A stretch of DNA of 64,000 nucleotides, from positions 186,001-250,000 of the forward strand of contig NZ_JAKILC010000005.1 of the NCBI RefSeq assembly GCF_023283845.1. Direction: 5' to 3'. This DNA comes from Shewanella marinintestina. GTDB taxonomy: Bacteria > Pseudomonadota > Gammaproteobacteria > Enterobacterales > Shewanellaceae. The notes beneath the pieces are model-generated. The model saw only the letters and a program-made list of their open reading frames with translations, made no database searches and had not been told where the DNA came from. Each line of letters starts with the position of its first letter. Position 1 is the first letter of the stretch. A program made the position numbers and the translations under genes. Shown here piece after piece: positions 33,353 to 43,316 of this stretch.

Positions 33353-33958
33353 TTAATTAGAGCAGTTAGTTTCCGTCACAGAACTAATTAAAATCTCAGT
33401 CAAAGGGACATCACTGCTATTGGTGCTAACGACGCTTATTTGGTCTACAACTTCCATGCCTGAAGTCACTTCACCGAAAACGGCATAACCATGGTTAGAA
33501 CTTGATGCATCAAGTTGTGGATTATCGAGTATATTGATAAAAAACTGCGACGTTGCAGAGTCCGGAGCACTGGTTCGTGCCATTGCTATGGTGCCGCGCT
33601 TGTTACTTAGCCCTATATTCGCTTCATTAACTATTGGTGCATTTCCTAGCTTGGCAACTAACCCTGAAGTGTAACCGCCGCCTTGCACAACAAAGTTATT
33701 AACACTTCGGTGAAATAGCGTTCCGTTGTAAAAGTCACTCTCGACATAATCTATAAAATTATTACCTGTTACGGGAACATTGGTGAGATCGATTGCAAGT
33801 GTAATATTCCCCATACTTGTAGACATTTGATAACACACATCTGCTTTAAGACTTGGTGGTACTAGTGGTGGAGGAGTCACGGTGCTATTTGAATCGTCGT
33901 TACTACCGCCACATGCAGTTAAGCCTAGGCAAAGAAAAACGGGTACAAGTTTGTTCAT
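33353..33958 (-). CDS. Cyclophilin-type peptidyl-prolyl isomerase, lipoprotein
   Basis: This envelope peptidyl-prolyl cis-trans isomerase is 201 residues long from the ATG at 33958. The N-terminus is a lipoprotein signal with lipobox LTAC, cysteine at residue 16, then a short low-complexity linker of Ser, Asn, Pro and Thr. The cyclophilin domain has FHRSVNNFVVQGGG with the catalytic arginine and the GTIAMAR, SQFFINI strands. The C-G-G after the cysteine does not give the Asp inner-membrane retention signal, so outer-membrane sorting is likely. A longer frame to 34021 is rejected because it places residues ahead of a clear signal peptide. Confidence 0.9.
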   Translation of the reverse strand: MNKLVPVFLCLGLTACGGSNDDSNSTVTPPPLVPPSLKADVCYQMSTSMGNITLAIDLTNVPVTGNNFIDYVESDFYNGTLFHRSVNNFVVQGGGYTSGLVAKLGNAPIVNEANIGLSNKRGTIAMARTSAPDSATSQFFINILDNPQLDASSSNHGYAVFGEVTSGMEVVDQISVVSTNSSDVPLTEILISSVTETNCSN

Positions 33959-34361
33959 TAATCTACTCACTATAAATATCAGCAACCAGTGTTGCATGGA
34001 TGTTTTTATTGTTACTTTCATGTGGTGGTGATTTTTATCGATTTTTTGTCGTTGATCAATAAAGCAATATCAATAGTAACAAACTGTAGCAATTAGCTTT
34101 TGTTGTTTAACCCGCCCGAGTACATTTAAGTGTGACGTATGCAATTTGTCGTATATAAGGGGCGAACTGAAAACAACAAAGAGTATATAAAATGGTCGAT
34201 AGCGAAAATATTGAGGGGATAGAAACGATAGATTTAAGTTTTCAGACAATACTACTCGCTGATTGCAGCGATTAAATCTTGCTTTAGCTAATAACTTTTA
34301 TCATTTAGTAGCGCTTACAGGTATAATGTCCAACTAATTTTTACTGTGTGTCGACTAATCA
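33959..34361. other. Intergenic region between the divergent cyclophilin and rlmKL genes
   Basis: This 400-base region separates divergent genes and should hold both promoters. A TATAAT at 34322-34327 fits a -10 element for rlmKL, about 35 bases before its ATG. A 27-codon ORF (34192-34275) with AAAGAG upstream exists, but nothing else supports it. No other feature is recognised. Confidence 0.4.
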
Positions 34362-36497
34362 ATGTTAAATTTTTTTGCTGCAGCTCCTCGGGGCTATGAA
34401 TACGCGTTATCACTTGAACTAGCAGAGCTTGGCGCTTCTGAAATTAAAGAGAGCGTTGCTGGTGTTTATTTTTCTGCTTCTTTAGAGCTGGGATATCGTA
34501 TTACGCTTTGGTCGCGCTTGGCGAGCAGAATCATTTTTGTCATTTATAAAGGTCCATGTGAGTCTCCTGAGCAGTTGTATAATGCGGCTTATGGTATTGA
34601 CTGGCAGATGCAGTTTTCAAATCGCAGCACGTTTAGCATCGACTTCCATGGCTTGGGTGGTTTTATTAAAAACACTCAATTTGGTGCATTAAAAATTAAA
34701 GATGCAATCGTTGACCGCTTTCGTGATGATGACTTTAGTCGTCCAAATGTAGAAAGAGTTGACGCTGATTTTAGAATCGATGCACATTTTAGACGCGGCG
34801 AAATAACTATTGGTTTTAACTTCTCTGGCCCAGCGCTGCACAAGCGTGGCTATCGTTCTACGACCGGTGAAGCTCCACTTAAAGAAAACTTAGCAGCGAA
34901 TATGCTAGTACGTAGTGGCTGGCAAGCAGAGAAAGTTGATTTACTTGATCCTTTCTGTGGTAGTGGCACAATTTTGATTGAAGCCGCTATGATGGCTTGT
35001 GATATGGCGCCAGGTATTCACCGCGAACGTTATGGTTTTGACCACTGGTTACCGCACAACAAAAAAGTGTGGGAAGAGCTTTTAAATGAAGCCCGTGCCC
35101 GTGCGTCTATCGGTAAGACTCGTTGTGAAATTAAATTCTTCGGTTCAGACATTGACTCTCGTTTAGTTGCTTTAGCTAAGCGCAATGCAGAGAATGCTGG
35201 CGTATTAGAATTGATTGATTTCAATGTTTGTAATGCACTGAATATTGAAGCGCCAGTTGAGTCAGGTTTTTTGATCTCTAACCCGCCATACGGCGAGCGT
35301 TTAGGTAATGTAACCTCATTACTGCAACTTTATTATCAGTTAGGTGATAAGTTTAAGGCTGAATTTGGCGGCTGGAGCATTGCTATTTTAAATAGTGATG
35401 TAGAGCTGTTATCGGCACTGAAACTTAAGGCTGACAAGCAGATGAAGATGAATAATGGCGCGTTAGAGTGTGCGTTTAATCTATATACTGTTCATGCTGA
35501 AAATACTCGTCGTGTTGATCCTGCGAATATTAAGATAGAAGGTGATGTTAGCGATATAGCAGTTCCGTTTGCTAACCGTATTAAAAAGAATTTCAAACAA
35601 TTAGAGAAGTGGGCGAAGAAAGAAGGTGTAGATAGCTACCGTTTATATGATGCTGACTTACCTGAGTATAACGTTGCTGTTGATAAGTATCTTGATTACG
35701 TAGTTATTCAGGAATATTCAGCGCCTTCTCAAATACCTGAAGCCGTGACTAAACGTCGTCTTACCGACGTGTTGATCTCTTTACCTAGTGCAATTGGTAT
35801 CGATCCAAATCATATTATTTTAAAAACCCGCGAGCGTAAAAAGGGGACAAATCAGTATGAGAAATTGGCTGCGAGCAAACTTGAGCTCATCACAACTGAA
35901 TATGGTGCAAAGTTTAAGTTAAACCTTAAAGAGTATTTAGATACTGGTTTGTTCTTAGATCACCGTTTAACGCGTAAGTTAGTGGGTGAAAAGTCAAAAG
36001 GTCGTAGTGTCTGTAACTTGTTCTCATACACAGGTTCTGCATCAGTACATGCGGCATTAGGCGGAGCGACATCGGTAACAACCGTTGATATGTCAAATAC
36101 TTATATCGATTGGGCAAAAGAGAACTTTGCGTTAAATGGTTTAAATAGCGATAAGTATCAATTCGTTCAAGCTAACTGCTTACAGTGGATGAAGCGCACT
36201 CACGATAGGTTTGATCTGATTTTTATTGATCCGCCAACCTTCTCAAACTCTAAGCGTATGGAAGATTCATTCGATGTGTTACGTGATCACGTAGATATGT
36301 TGAGTGATGTATTTAAGCTACTAAATCCAGGTGGAGAGATCATTTTCTCTAACAATAAACGTAAGTTTAAGATGGAAGTTGAGCAGCTTGAAGCGCAAGG
36401 AATGGTTGTTAAAAATATTGATAATCAAACATTGCCTTTAGATTACAAGCGCAATCCGCATATTCATAACACTTGGTTGATTACTCATGCCAAGTAA
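34362..36497 (+). CDS. rlmL: 23S rRNA m2G2445/m7G2069 methyltransferase RlmKL
   Basis: This bifunctional enzyme makes m2G2445 and m7G2069 in 23S rRNA. It is 711 residues (E. coli 702). The N-terminal half has a THUMP domain (about residues 40-155) and the RlmL methyltransferase with [16 protein letters not shown] and SNPPYGERL. The C-terminal half has the RlmK methyltransferase with [16 protein letters not shown] and [17 protein letters not shown]. Both active domains look intact. Its stop codon overlaps the glutaredoxin-like gene by 11 bases, so the two are coupled. Confidence 0.95.
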   Translation: MLNFFAAAPRGYEYALSLELAELGASEIKESVAGVYFSASLELGYRITLWSRLASRIIFVIYKGPCESPEQLYNAAYGIDWQMQFSNRSTFSIDFHGLGGFIKNTQFGALKIKDAIVDRFRDDDFSRPNVERVDADFRIDAHFRRGEITIGFNFSGPALHKRGYRSTTGEAPLKENLAANMLVRSGWQAEKVDLLDPFCGSGTILIEAAMMACDMAPGIHRERYGFDHWLPHNKKVWEELLNEARARASIGKTRCEIKFFGSDIDSRLVALAKRNAENAGVLELIDFNVCNALNIEAPVESGFLISNPPYGERLGNVTSLLQLYYQLGDKFKAEFGGWSIAILNSDVELLSALKLKADKQMKMNNGALECAFNLYTVHAENTRRVDPANIKIEGDVSDIAVPFANRIKKNFKQLEKWAKKEGVDSYRLYDADLPEYNVAVDKYLDYVVIQEYSAPSQIPEAVTKRRLTDVLISLPSAIGIDPNHIILKTRERKKGTNQYEKLAASKLELITTEYGAKFKLNLKEYLDTGLFLDHRLTRKLVGEKSKGRSVCNLFSYTGSASVHAALGGATSVTTVDMSNTYIDWAKENFALNGLNSDKYQFVQANCLQWMKRTHDRFDLIFIDPPTFSNSKRMEDSFDVLRDHVDMLSDVFKLLNPGGEIIFSNNKRKFKMEVEQLEAQGMVVKNIDNQTLPLDYKRNPHIHNTWLITHAK

Positions 36498-36723
36498 TAC
36501 CTCTGTTGTATTGTTTCACACAGATGCTTGCCATTTGTGTGAGCTTGCGGCTGAGCTGCTTGAGCAAGCGAATGTTGCTTATAGCATGGTAGATATTTGT
36601 GATGATCTTACCCTAGCAGAGCAATACGGTATTCGTATTCCTGTGGTCAAAATAGCTAATACTGAAAAAGAGCTAGGTTGGCCGTTTGATCTCGAAGCAT
36701 TAGTCAGATTTTTAGGAGCGTAA
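36487..36723 (+). CDS. Glutaredoxin-like protein (DUF836 family)
   Basis: This small thioredoxin-fold protein is 78 residues long. It has a CxxC pair, C15 and C18 in HTDACHLCE, the cis-proline region [10 protein letters not shown], and a C-terminal helix. These mark the DUF836 glutaredoxin-like family; a redox role is inferred. It overlaps the end of rlmKL by 11 bases, and its stop is one base ahead of the uup start, so the three form an operon. Confidence 0.85.
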   Translation: MPSNTSVVLFHTDACHLCELAAELLEQANVAYSMVDICDDLTLAEQYGIRIPVVKIANTEKELGWPFDLEALVRFLGA

Positions 36724-36724
36724 G

Positions 36725-38644
36725 TTGAGTCTCGTACGTATTAATAACGGCTCTTTAGCCTACGGTTACACCCCTTTATTGCAAAACGCCGATTTTACAA
36801 TTGAACCAGGTGAGCGTGTTTGTATTGTGGGCCGTAATGGCGCTGGTAAGTCTAGTTTAATGAAAGTGCTAAGTGGTGATGTTCTGCTTGATGAAGGCGA
36901 GTTTAACATCGCAACTGACGTCAAAGTTAGCCGTTTACAACAAGACCCACCAAAAGCAGAAAAAGGCACTGTGTATGCGTATATTGCAGCAGGCCTAAAA
37001 GATGTTGGTGAAAAATTAGAACGTTATCATCAGCTTTCTCATGATTTAGCGACAGCCTCTGCAGATGATATGGAGCGTATGCTAAAACAAATGGAACGTC
37101 TGCAAGAAGACATCGACCATTTAAACGGTTGGCAGCTAGACAATAGAATTAGTCAAAACTGTGAGTTACTTGGTTTAGATGCAGATGCTCCACTATCTGA
37201 GTTATCGGGTGGTTGGCAGCGTAAAGTAGCGTTAGCACGTTCTTTGGTGAGTGATCCTGACTTATTGCTTCTTGATGAGCCAACAAACCATTTAGACATC
37301 GATACAATTGAATGGTTAGAGCAGTTCTTATTGAGTTACCGCGGCGCTATTGTGTTTGTCAGTCACGACCGTGGCTTTATTCAACGCATGGCAACAAGAA
37401 TTGTTGATTTAGATCGTGGCGTAGTGACTTCTTGGCCTGGTAATTATCAAACATATCTAGATGGAAAAGCGGAGTGGTTGCGTGTTGAAGCCGAGCAGAA
37501 TGCCCATTTTGATAAAAAATTGGCAGAAGAAGAAGCTTGGATCCGCCAAGGAGTTAAGGCTCGTCGTACTCGTAATGAAGGGCGTGTTCGTGCTCTAAAA
37601 GATCTACGTGTTGAACGTATGGCCCGTCTTAATCGTCAGGGCGGCGCCAAAATGGCAGTTGCTGATACAGAGCGATCAGGTAAATTGGTCTTCGATATCG
37701 AAAATCTTGAATACAACCTACCTGAAAAGAATTTGGTTAAGAATTTCAGTTCAACTGTTATTCGTGGTGACCGTATTGCACTGATTGGTCCTAACGGTTG
37801 TGGTAAATCAACATTAGTTAAATTACTTATTGGTCAGCTTGAAGCTCAATCAGGTCATGTAAAAGTTGGTACTAAGCTTGAAATTGCTTACTTTGACCAG
37901 TATCGCGAAGCGCTAGATCCAGAAAAAACGGTCGAAGATAACGTAGGTGAAGGGAAGAAAACCGTTACTATTAACGGTCAAGACCGTCATATTTTAAGTT
38001 ACTTGCAAGACTTCTTGTTCTCGCCAATGCGTGCTCGTACACCTGTAAAAGCATTATCTGGTGGTGAAAAGAACCGTTTATTGCTTGCGCGCTTATTGCT
38101 AAGGCCTGCCAACCTTATTATTCTCGACGAACCAACAAACGACCTTGATATTGAGACATTAGAGTTGTTAGAGTCGTTACTCGCAGAATATAAAGGTACT
38201 TTATTGCTTGTTAGTCACGATCGTGCCTTTATTGATAACACAGTAACAAGTAGCTGGTGGTTTACTGGTAATGGTGGCTGGAGCGAATACGTTGGTGGTT
38301 ACCAAGACGCTGTAGCTCAAGGTGCTCGTTTTTATTCCGAGGAACCTCAAGGCGATAAGATGGTCGAAGCTCCAGTTGTAGAAGCTAAACCCGTAGCTAA
38401 GCCAATTGAAAAGAAAGTTGAAAAGAAGCTTTCTTATAAATTGCAAAGAGAACTAGAGTCTCTACCAGCGCTAATGGAGCAGCTAGAGCAAGAGCTTGAA
38501 CAATTACAGACTATTGTCAGTTCTGCTGATTTTTACGCTCAGGAACAAAAAATAGTGAATGAAAACTTAAAAGCGTTGTCCGATAAGGAGAGTCAGCTTG
38601 AGAGTTGCTTTGAGCGATGGGAAGAGCTCGAATCATTGAAGTAA
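36725..38644 (+). CDS. uup: ABC-F family ATPase Uup
   Basis: Uup is a cytoplasmic ABC-F ATPase that acts on ribosomes or branched DNA and limits precise excision of transposons in E. coli. It has 639 residues (E. coli 635). The first Walker A is GRNGAGKS at 36-43 with signature LSGGWQRK and DEPTNHLD. The second has GPNGCGKST, LSGGEKNR and DEPTNDLD. An ABC-F linker and a C-terminal coiled coil (about 570-639, EQLEQELEQL) follow, the latter being the DNA-binding tail of Uup. It starts with TTG, behind AGGAG at a good distance. Confidence 0.94.
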   Translation: MSLVRINNGSLAYGYTPLLQNADFTIEPGERVCIVGRNGAGKSSLMKVLSGDVLLDEGEFNIATDVKVSRLQQDPPKAEKGTVYAYIAAGLKDVGEKLERYHQLSHDLATASADDMERMLKQMERLQEDIDHLNGWQLDNRISQNCELLGLDADAPLSELSGGWQRKVALARSLVSDPDLLLLDEPTNHLDIDTIEWLEQFLLSYRGAIVFVSHDRGFIQRMATRIVDLDRGVVTSWPGNYQTYLDGKAEWLRVEAEQNAHFDKKLAEEEAWIRQGVKARRTRNEGRVRALKDLRVERMARLNRQGGAKMAVADTERSGKLVFDIENLEYNLPEKNLVKNFSSTVIRGDRIALIGPNGCGKSTLVKLLIGQLEAQSGHVKVGTKLEIAYFDQYREALDPEKTVEDNVGEGKKTVTINGQDRHILSYLQDFLFSPMRARTPVKALSGGEKNRLLLARLLLRPANLIILDEPTNDLDIETLELLESLLAEYKGTLLLVSHDRAFIDNTVTSSWWFTGNGGWSEYVGGYQDAVAQGARFYSEEPQGDKMVEAPVVEAKPVAKPIEKKVEKKLSYKLQRELESLPALMEQLEQELEQLQTIVSSADFYAQEQKIVNENLKALSDKESQLESCFERWEELESLK

Positions 38645-38673
38645 GCTAAAAATAATAAATAGGAAGCGAGTTA

Positions 38674-40551
38674 ATGAAGTTTAAGTTGGATAAAGCCCTA
38701 TCGTTAGTAGCTGTTGGTGTTTTAAGTGTACTTCAAGGCGTTCATGCAGCGCCTGTTTATGAGATTATCAATATTGATAATTATCCTGATGTACAAAACG
38801 GCGATTATGATTTAAATGGCACCATAGATAACACTCGAAATGGCTATGGTATGGCTGTTAACAGCAGTAATGAAGCCGTTGGTGCTGCAAAGGGTAAAAA
38901 GAAACTGACCGTTTCTGAAGAAGACGATGGCGTTATTGATATTGAAGATGGCGTAGCTGATTCCGAAACGATTACTTATTCGGTCAATCTTCCAATTATT
39001 GCCAACAATTACACCTTTAACTCTATTGGTAACGCGTGGGTCCCAACATTTGAAAGTGTAAATGGAACCACTGCACCAACCTTCCCAGAAGATGAATCGG
39101 CTGTTAACTCCGTCGATACTTTTTTCTATGACATTAATGATAGTGGGCTTAAAGTCGGTGCCATGACAGGTAAGGAACAAACGCTTCCTTATGTGGGTGA
39201 CCGAGAAGATCAAGATTTCTGGTACTACCGCGAATATGAACAGCGTGGCTTTGTTAAGTCTGGTAGTGATGCCGAGGTTGCGTTGCTTCCGCCTTACTCA
39301 CAATATGTTTATAAAGAAGGTGAGTCAGAAGAGCAAACAATTACCGTTGGTGGTTTTTCTAGCGCCGCATCAGTCAATAATAATGGTTTAATCACAGGTT
39401 ATGCCAGTACCGATATTAGTGAAAATAGTGCCGGTAAAATCGACTCTTGTGTAAGTAATAATAGCGAAACTAAACCTCAAAATATCTGTATTCAAGATTT
39501 ACAGTTTCCCAACCAATATGGCTATAGTGACGTTCAATATCAGATCCGTGGTTACGTTTGGCAATATGATGCAGGAGCGGTTACGGCAACAATGCTACCG
39601 CTTGGTCTTGAAGTTACCAATGATTCAGTTTTTAGCGCACAAGGCTTAGGCATTAACAACGAAGGTCAAGTTGCCGGTCGTTCTTATGTTTATCGAGATA
39701 ATGATAAAGATAGACTTTATTACGATGCTGCATATTGGACTAAAGATGCTGCTACTGGTGAGTATAAATACAACTGGGTAGATGTTGATGAAGCTCGAGA
39801 TGTATATTCATCAATTGCTTATGATATTAATGATAACGGTATTCTAGTCGGCAGTTACAATAAGTATATCAATGGCTATCGCCGTGATAAGTTTTTCTAT
39901 TTTGATACTAAAAGTCCAGAAACACCACTCGTTACTCCTAATGACTTTTACGATAATTTGTCTGACTTAAGTAGTCGTGGCCGTGATATTAACAATCTGG
40001 GCCAAGTTGTCGGTTATATTGAGACGACACATGATAAAGAAAAGCCACGTCCAAAAGCGGGTTTCCTTTATGATTTGCCTAAAGATGAGTTTAGTAATCT
40101 AAATGACTTACTAACGTGTGAGTCTAAAGGCTATAAGCAAAATGACAAAGGTAATTGGGAAAGAAACCTAGTTGAAGTGACTGACGGTGACGGCAAAACT
40201 CTAACCTATAAAAGTGACATCTTAGTTGTTGAAGCAAATAGCATTAATGAAGATGGTACGATTGTGGGTACAGCGTTCATCCGTAAGCCATCTTATAAAT
40301 TTGATGACGATGGTAACTTGGTGATAGGTGATGATGGTAAACCATTCTTTCAGCTAAATGGTAATGGCGATCCGGTTACTTCATACTTACCGAGAATGGT
40401 TATTCTGCAGCCTAATAGTACATCAGGTGCTGAAGCTTGTACCGTTGTTGATGATGACGATACTGATGAAAACTATGAACGCAAGGGCGCAGCGAGCTTT
40501 GCATGGCTTTTAGCATTGCCATTATTGTGGTTTAGACGTCGTATTAAATAA
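38674..40551 (+). CDS. DUF3466 family exported protein with HAF-type repeats and a GlyGly-CTERM-like tail
   Basis: This 625-residue protein has an N-terminal signal peptide ending VHA at about residue 26. At least six short repeats of the HAF type follow, each built as IN-x-x-G-x-x-x-G: DINDSGLKVG, VNNNGLITG, GINNEGQVAG, DINDNGILVG, DINNLGQVVG, SINEDGTIVG. The final 21 residues comprise GAASFAW, a hydrophobic stretch and RRR, which resembles the GlyGly-CTERM sorting tail processed by rhombosortase, though the Gly-Gly is reduced to one Gly. Surface localisation is inferred; biochemical function is unknown. Confidence 0.84.
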   Translation: MKFKLDKALSLVAVGVLSVLQGVHAAPVYEIINIDNYPDVQNGDYDLNGTIDNTRNGYGMAVNSSNEAVGAAKGKKKLTVSEEDDGVIDIEDGVADSETITYSVNLPIIANNYTFNSIGNAWVPTFESVNGTTAPTFPEDESAVNSVDTFFYDINDSGLKVGAMTGKEQTLPYVGDREDQDFWYYREYEQRGFVKSGSDAEVALLPPYSQYVYKEGESEEQTITVGGFSSAASVNNNGLITGYASTDISENSAGKIDSCVSNNSETKPQNICIQDLQFPNQYGYSDVQYQIRGYVWQYDAGAVTATMLPLGLEVTNDSVFSAQGLGINNEGQVAGRSYVYRDNDKDRLYYDAAYWTKDAATGEYKYNWVDVDEARDVYSSIAYDINDNGILVGSYNKYINGYRRDKFFYFDTKSPETPLVTPNDFYDNLSDLSSRGRDINNLGQVVGYIETTHDKEKPRPKAGFLYDLPKDEFSNLNDLLTCESKGYKQNDKGNWERNLVEVTDGDGKTLTYKSDILVVEANSINEDGTIVGTAFIRKPSYKFDDDGNLVIGDDGKPFFQLNGNGDPVTSYLPRMVILQPNSTSGAEACTVVDDDDTDENYERKGAASFAWLLALPLLWFRRRIK

Positions 40552-40566
40552 CTAGCACAATAACTT

Positions 40567-40600
40567 AAAAAATCGAGGCAAATAGCCTCGATTTTTTTTG
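40567..40600 (+). terminator. Rho-independent terminator after the DUF3466 gene
   Basis: AAAATCGAGGC/GCCTCGATTTT with loop AAATA is followed by a T-run. It separates this gene from rmf. Confidence 0.92.
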
Positions 40601-40742
40601 AATTAAATTTGTAATAATTCTCAATAGCTTAAAAAACAAGCATGCTAAAGTCGGTTTTTTGTGATTGATCTCTGTTCAAAAAAGCTTTATCAATGGAGGT
40701 GAAGCGATAGCTTCTTTTGGTTATTGAAGAGAGGATGCTTGC

Positions 40743-40919
40743 ATGAAAAGACAGAAAAGAGATCGATTAGATAGAGCTTTTTCTAAAGGTTTTCAAGCTG
40801 GAATTGGCGGCCGTTCGAAGGAGATTTGTCCATATTCGACACTTGATTCTAAATCACAGTGGCTTGGCGGGTGGCGTGAAGGCATTGATGGGCGAGTGAG
40901 TGGATTATTTAATAAATAA
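40743..40919 (+). CDS. rmf: Ribosome modulation factor Rmf
   Basis: Rmf dimerises 70S ribosomes into inactive 100S particles in stationary phase. The 58-residue product begins MKRQKRDRLDRAFSKGF and shares QWLGGWRE and GRSKE with E. coli Rmf (55 residues); only the last few residues differ. It is too short for many automated callers. GAGAGG lies eight bases before the ATG. It sits between uup/DUF3466 and fabA, as in E. coli. Its upstream region 40601-40742 probably carries a growth-phase promoter, not read here. Confidence 0.96.
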   Translation: MKRQKRDRLDRAFSKGFQAGIGGRSKEICPYSTLDSKSQWLGGWREGIDGRVSGLFNK

Positions 40920-40980
40920 CACTTTTCACCTACTTTGATTAATTTTGTATTTTTATCACGGAATTGTTAAAAGCAGCATT

Positions 40981-41010
40981 TTTGCCCTCTAATATAGAGG
41001 GCATTTTATT
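40981..41010. terminator. Terminator between rmf and fabA
   Basis: TGCCCTCTA/TAGAGGGCA with a short loop is followed on the plus strand by TTTTATTATATTTTT. It can end rmf and possibly the convergent fabA transcript. Confidence 0.8.
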
Positions 41011-41023
41011 ATATTTTTAGCGG

Positions 41024-41539
41024 CTAAAAGCTAGTGGTATCGGTAAAAATCCCGACTTTAAGATCTTTAGCGCTGTAGATTTCACGGCCGTCAACTTCCA
41101 TTGTCGCATCGGCAATGCCCATAACCAATTTACGATATACTTTACGCTTAATTGTAAGTTTGTACGTGACTTTTTTAGCTTCAGGTAAGACTTGACCGGT
41201 AAACTTTACTTCACCAACACCAAGCGCACGACCTTTGCCTAATGCGCCTTCCCAGCCAAGAAAGAATCCAACAAGTTGCCACATAGCATCTAAGCCTAAA
41301 CAACCTGGCATTACTGGATCGCCAGCAAAGTGACAGTCAAAAAACCATAGATCTGGGTTAATATCTAGCTCTGCAACAATTTCACCTTTACCAAACTCAC
41401 CACCGTCAGCATTAATTTTTAATACGCGGTCGATCATCAACATATTGTCTTTCGGCAATCTCGGAGAATTAGGTTCGAATAATTTGCCAAGTCCACAGGC
41501 AACAAGGTCTTCTTTAGTAAAACTGTTTGCGTAACTCAT
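41024..41539 (-). CDS. fabA: 3-hydroxydecanoyl-ACP dehydratase/isomerase FabA
   Basis: FabA dehydrates 3-hydroxydecanoyl-ACP and isomerises trans-2- to cis-3-decenoyl-ACP, the branch point for unsaturated fatty acids. The 171 residues match E. coli (172), and the catalytic pair H70 and D84 are at the same numbers, in [20 protein letters not shown] FabR-type operator lies 38 bases upstream of the start. It lies downstream of lonH in the same direction, with a 67-base gap that contains its own control region. Confidence 0.96.
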   Translation of the reverse strand: MSYANSFTKEDLVACGLGKLFEPNSPRLPKDNMLMIDRVLKINADGGEFGKGEIVAELDINPDLWFFDCHFAGDPVMPGCLGLDAMWQLVGFFLGWEGALGKGRALGVGEVKFTGQVLPEAKKVTYKLTIKRKVYRKLVMGIADATMEVDGREIYSAKDLKVGIFTDTTSF

Positions 41540-41576
41540 TATTTTTTATACTCCAGCAATTTGAGCTGCCAAGGTT

Positions 41577-41594
41577 AGCGAACACGTGTACGCT
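41577..41594 (-). promoter_or_regulatory. FabR-type operator upstream of fabA
   Basis: Read toward fabA the site is AGCGTACACGTGTTCGCT, an 18-base near-perfect palindrome. It resembles the AGCGTACA-N-TGTTCGCT type of element bound by FabR ahead of E. coli fabA and fabB. It implies repression of unsaturated fatty acid synthesis according to membrane composition. Binding here is inferred. Confidence 0.75.
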
Positions 41595-41606
41595 AAACAA
41601 CTCCGA

Positions 41607-43316
41607 TCAGCTAGAAAATCTTAATTTATCGACTAATCTCGCAAAAAGGCTACGTTCTTCGTCTTGATAACCAGCAAGACTTTCCAAGCGTGATTGCACT
41701 AAACCATAAAGAGATTCATCTGGAAATTGATTATCCTCATCTGGGCTACCAGCGGGTGTTTGCATTAAGATCTCTACTGCTTCATCGATATGTTTAACTT
41801 GGTACAACGTAAATAATCCAGCATCGACAGCATCGATAACATCTTGATGCAGGTTTAGCTGTTGCATATTAGAGCAGGGAATTATGACGCCCTGATGACC
41901 CGTTAATCCACGACGTTTACAGAGTTTAAAGAAACCTTCGATTTTTTCGTTTACACCACCAATAGCCTGTACATTTCCAAATTGGTCTATGGCGCCTGTA
42001 GCGGCAAGGCTTTGGTTAATTGGTTTTTCTGAAATCGCTGATATTAAACAGCAATATTCAGCCAAAGAAGCACTATCTCCGTCAATCTCTTGGTAAGATT
42101 GTTCAAATACAATATTTGCATTTAAATGCAGAGGGGCATCTTTACCAAAAATACGGTAAAGGCACGCAGATAAAATCATCATGCCTTTTGCATGAATATT
42201 GCCACCTAACTCAGATTTGCGTTCAATATCGGCAACTTCACCGTCTCCATAGTGGACGGAAGCGGTAATACGTGCTGGTTCGCCATAGCTAAACTCCGCA
42301 TTTTCAATAACGGTTAACCCATTTATCTGGCCAACCATTTCGTCCTGAGTGGGCAGATTGATAAATAAATCATCAAAATTCTGTTCAGATAGTCTCTCTG
42401 ATGCATTATGACGTTGATTTACCATGTTGATGCTGTGAGCGAGGGTTTGCTCAGATATTTTTTCGCTTTGGCCATATGCTTTAGCTTGAGCTAACAAATG
42501 TTCTATATTGGTACTCATTAAACTTAAGCGTTGCTGGTGATCTGCAAGTTTCGCGCTAAATTGTAATAACAGAGTTAAGGCTCCGTCGTCGAGCTCTACT
42601 TTGATATGGTTAAGTATCCCTGCTAACCAGTGGCAATAATCCAATACTGAGTGCTCAGATAAATCCATTTCGTTAATCAGCTCACCCAGCAATGGGAAGT
42701 GACGTGAAAAGCTCGGTTCTCCCAACCAGCAACTGCCATATTGATGGCTTGAACCAATCAGGATGATTTTACATTTTAGCGGGATTAGCGGTAGTTTTGA
42801 GTGAGCCTGATATGCTTGCTTATCGAGGATGTCGAGGAGCAGATCCCATAAGGTTTCGCGCTTCCACAATGAGTCAGCGCAAATAAACAGCAAATGACAG
42901 CTCGCAAGTAATCCAGCTGTATAGTTTTTGCTACTAGGATCGTATTGACCAATTAAGTCTGATTTGCGAATTGCTCCAGATAAATATCCATGGCTAAGTG
43001 TTTTGTTGGTAAGTACTGTGTCGCCGACATTTGTCGTTGCTTGCCAATGGGTTTGCCCTTGTTGATCTAATATCAAACTTTGCGCTATAAATTGGCCGTG
43101 ATTTTTAACTAATGACTCAATGATACGTTTACGATTGCAGCCAAAATACTCGGCCAAATACATGTGCTGGTTTTCTGTGGTGCATAGTAAATTAAATGCA
43201 TCAATAGTCCGGACTTGAGCGAGCAAGTCTGCTTTTGCACTAGATGTAATAACCTGTTTAGCTGGAAGAGTAAAACGAGGAATAAGCGCTGAAGCAGGAA
43301 TAACGTTTGAGTTCAT
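41607..43316 (-). CDS. Lon-type protease without a full AAA module (YcbZ/LonH)
   Basis: This 569-residue protein (from ATG 43316) resembles E. coli YcbZ (586). The C-terminal Lon protease domain, about residues 350-540, carries the catalytic serine in GDSASLAEYC and the lysine in VNEKIEGFF. The N-terminal region lacks clear Walker A and B motifs, as in YcbZ, so it is probably not an ATP-driven Lon. A TTG at 43331 is an alternative start. It sits upstream of fabA in the same orientation, matching the E. coli ycbZ-fabA order. Confidence 0.87.
   Translation of the reverse strand: MNSNVIPASALIPRFTLPAKQVITSSAKADLLAQVRTIDAFNLLCTTENQHMYLAEYFGCNRKRIIESLVKNHGQFIAQSLILDQQGQTHWQATTNVGDTVLTNKTLSHGYLSGAIRKSDLIGQYDPSSKNYTAGLLASCHLLFICADSLWKRETLWDLLLDILDKQAYQAHSKLPLIPLKCKIILIGSSHQYGSCWLGEPSFSRHFPLLGELINEMDLSEHSVLDYCHWLAGILNHIKVELDDGALTLLLQFSAKLADHQQRLSLMSTNIEHLLAQAKAYGQSEKISEQTLAHSINMVNQRHNASERLSEQNFDDLFINLPTQDEMVGQINGLTVIENAEFSYGEPARITASVHYGDGEVADIERKSELGGNIHAKGMMILSACLYRIFGKDAPLHLNANIVFEQSYQEIDGDSASLAEYCCLISAISEKPINQSLAATGAIDQFGNVQAIGGVNEKIEGFFKLCKRRGLTGHQGVIIPCSNMQQLNLHQDVIDAVDAGLFTLYQVKHIDEAVEILMQTPAGSPDEDNQFPDESLYGLVQSRLESLAGYQDEERSLFARLVDKLRFSS

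Noticed and set aside
33959-34021. Longer start for the cyclophilin gene
   Set aside because: It would bury the lipoprotein signal peptide and lipobox.
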